Below, piece by piece: positions 59,960-60,000 of a DNA stretch of 60,000 nt. The translations under genes and the position numbers were made by a program. The notes below the pieces were generated by a model that was not told the origin of the DNA, made no database searches, and was given only the letters and a program-made list of their open reading frames with translations. Within the stretch, counting starts at the first letter, position 1; every line of letters starts with the position of its first letter. The DNA is taken from positions 1,274,501 through 1,334,500 of the forward strand of contig WPIO01000035.1 in NCBI GenBank assembly GCA_009760855.2. Direction: 5' to 3'. The stretch is from Cristatella mucedo (lineage: Eukaryota > Bryozoa > Phylactolaemata > Cristatellidae).

Positions 59960-60000
59960 GTGAAATATACGCCTTGGTTCTGCTGGCTCGTGTTCCGTCA

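Overview
This is a eukaryotic, almost certainly animal, nuclear window. The coding sequence is split into many short exons by GT-AG introns. The non-coding DNA is full of decayed LINEs, tRNA-derived SINEs, Tc1/mariner relics and long AT, CA and GA microsatellites. No bacterial-type operon, CRISPR array or rRNA gene was seen. Two genes can be assembled by hand, and both are conserved eukaryotic genes. CEP290 indicates a ciliated organism. The LINE and SINE types suggest an invertebrate metazoan, but I cannot name the phylum.

Layout. Positions 1-4514 lie downstream of the first gene and are non-coding with repeat relics. From 25804 down to 4515 on the minus strand is a complete SYF2 gene, a spliceosome NTC/Prp19-associated factor. 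It has seven coding exons summing to 720 nt (239 residues plus stop), spread over 21 kb because five introns are 3.0-4.7 kb each and loaded with transposon remains. From 25805 to 32652 is the intergenic space between two divergent genes. It holds SINE and LINE pieces, a GC-rich LTR-like block at about 27.75-28.5 kb, and a second LINE family near 31-32.2 kb. From 32653 to the right edge on the plus strand is CEP290, the ciliary transition-zone coiled-coil protein. Thirty-five coding exons join in frame to 4974 nt (1658 codons). They correspond to roughly the first two thirds of the vertebrate protein, and the gene runs off the window.

The two genes are not functionally linked: one acts in nuclear pre-mRNA splicing, the other at the ciliary base. 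Their head-to-head arrangement leaves about 6.8 kb between start codons, so a shared core promoter is unlikely. Repeats of interest are a tRNA-headed SINE family with about nine copies, CR1/L2-like LINE fragments (one retaining a YVDD motif and endonuclease remnants), two different Tc1-like transposase relics, an inverted-repeat element at 22.1-22.5 kb, and a roughly 300-bp LINE-derived repeat found in both orientations. The most unusual gene-level observation is a 29-bp partial duplication of CEP290 exon 9, bordered by its own AG and GT dinucleotides, at 39441-39469. If spliced in, it would introduce an early stop.

Limits: exons were found by reading translations, phase and splice consensus, and by comparison with remembered vertebrate SYF2 and CEP290. 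UTR ends, transcription starts and exact repeat edges are estimates. No search was run.
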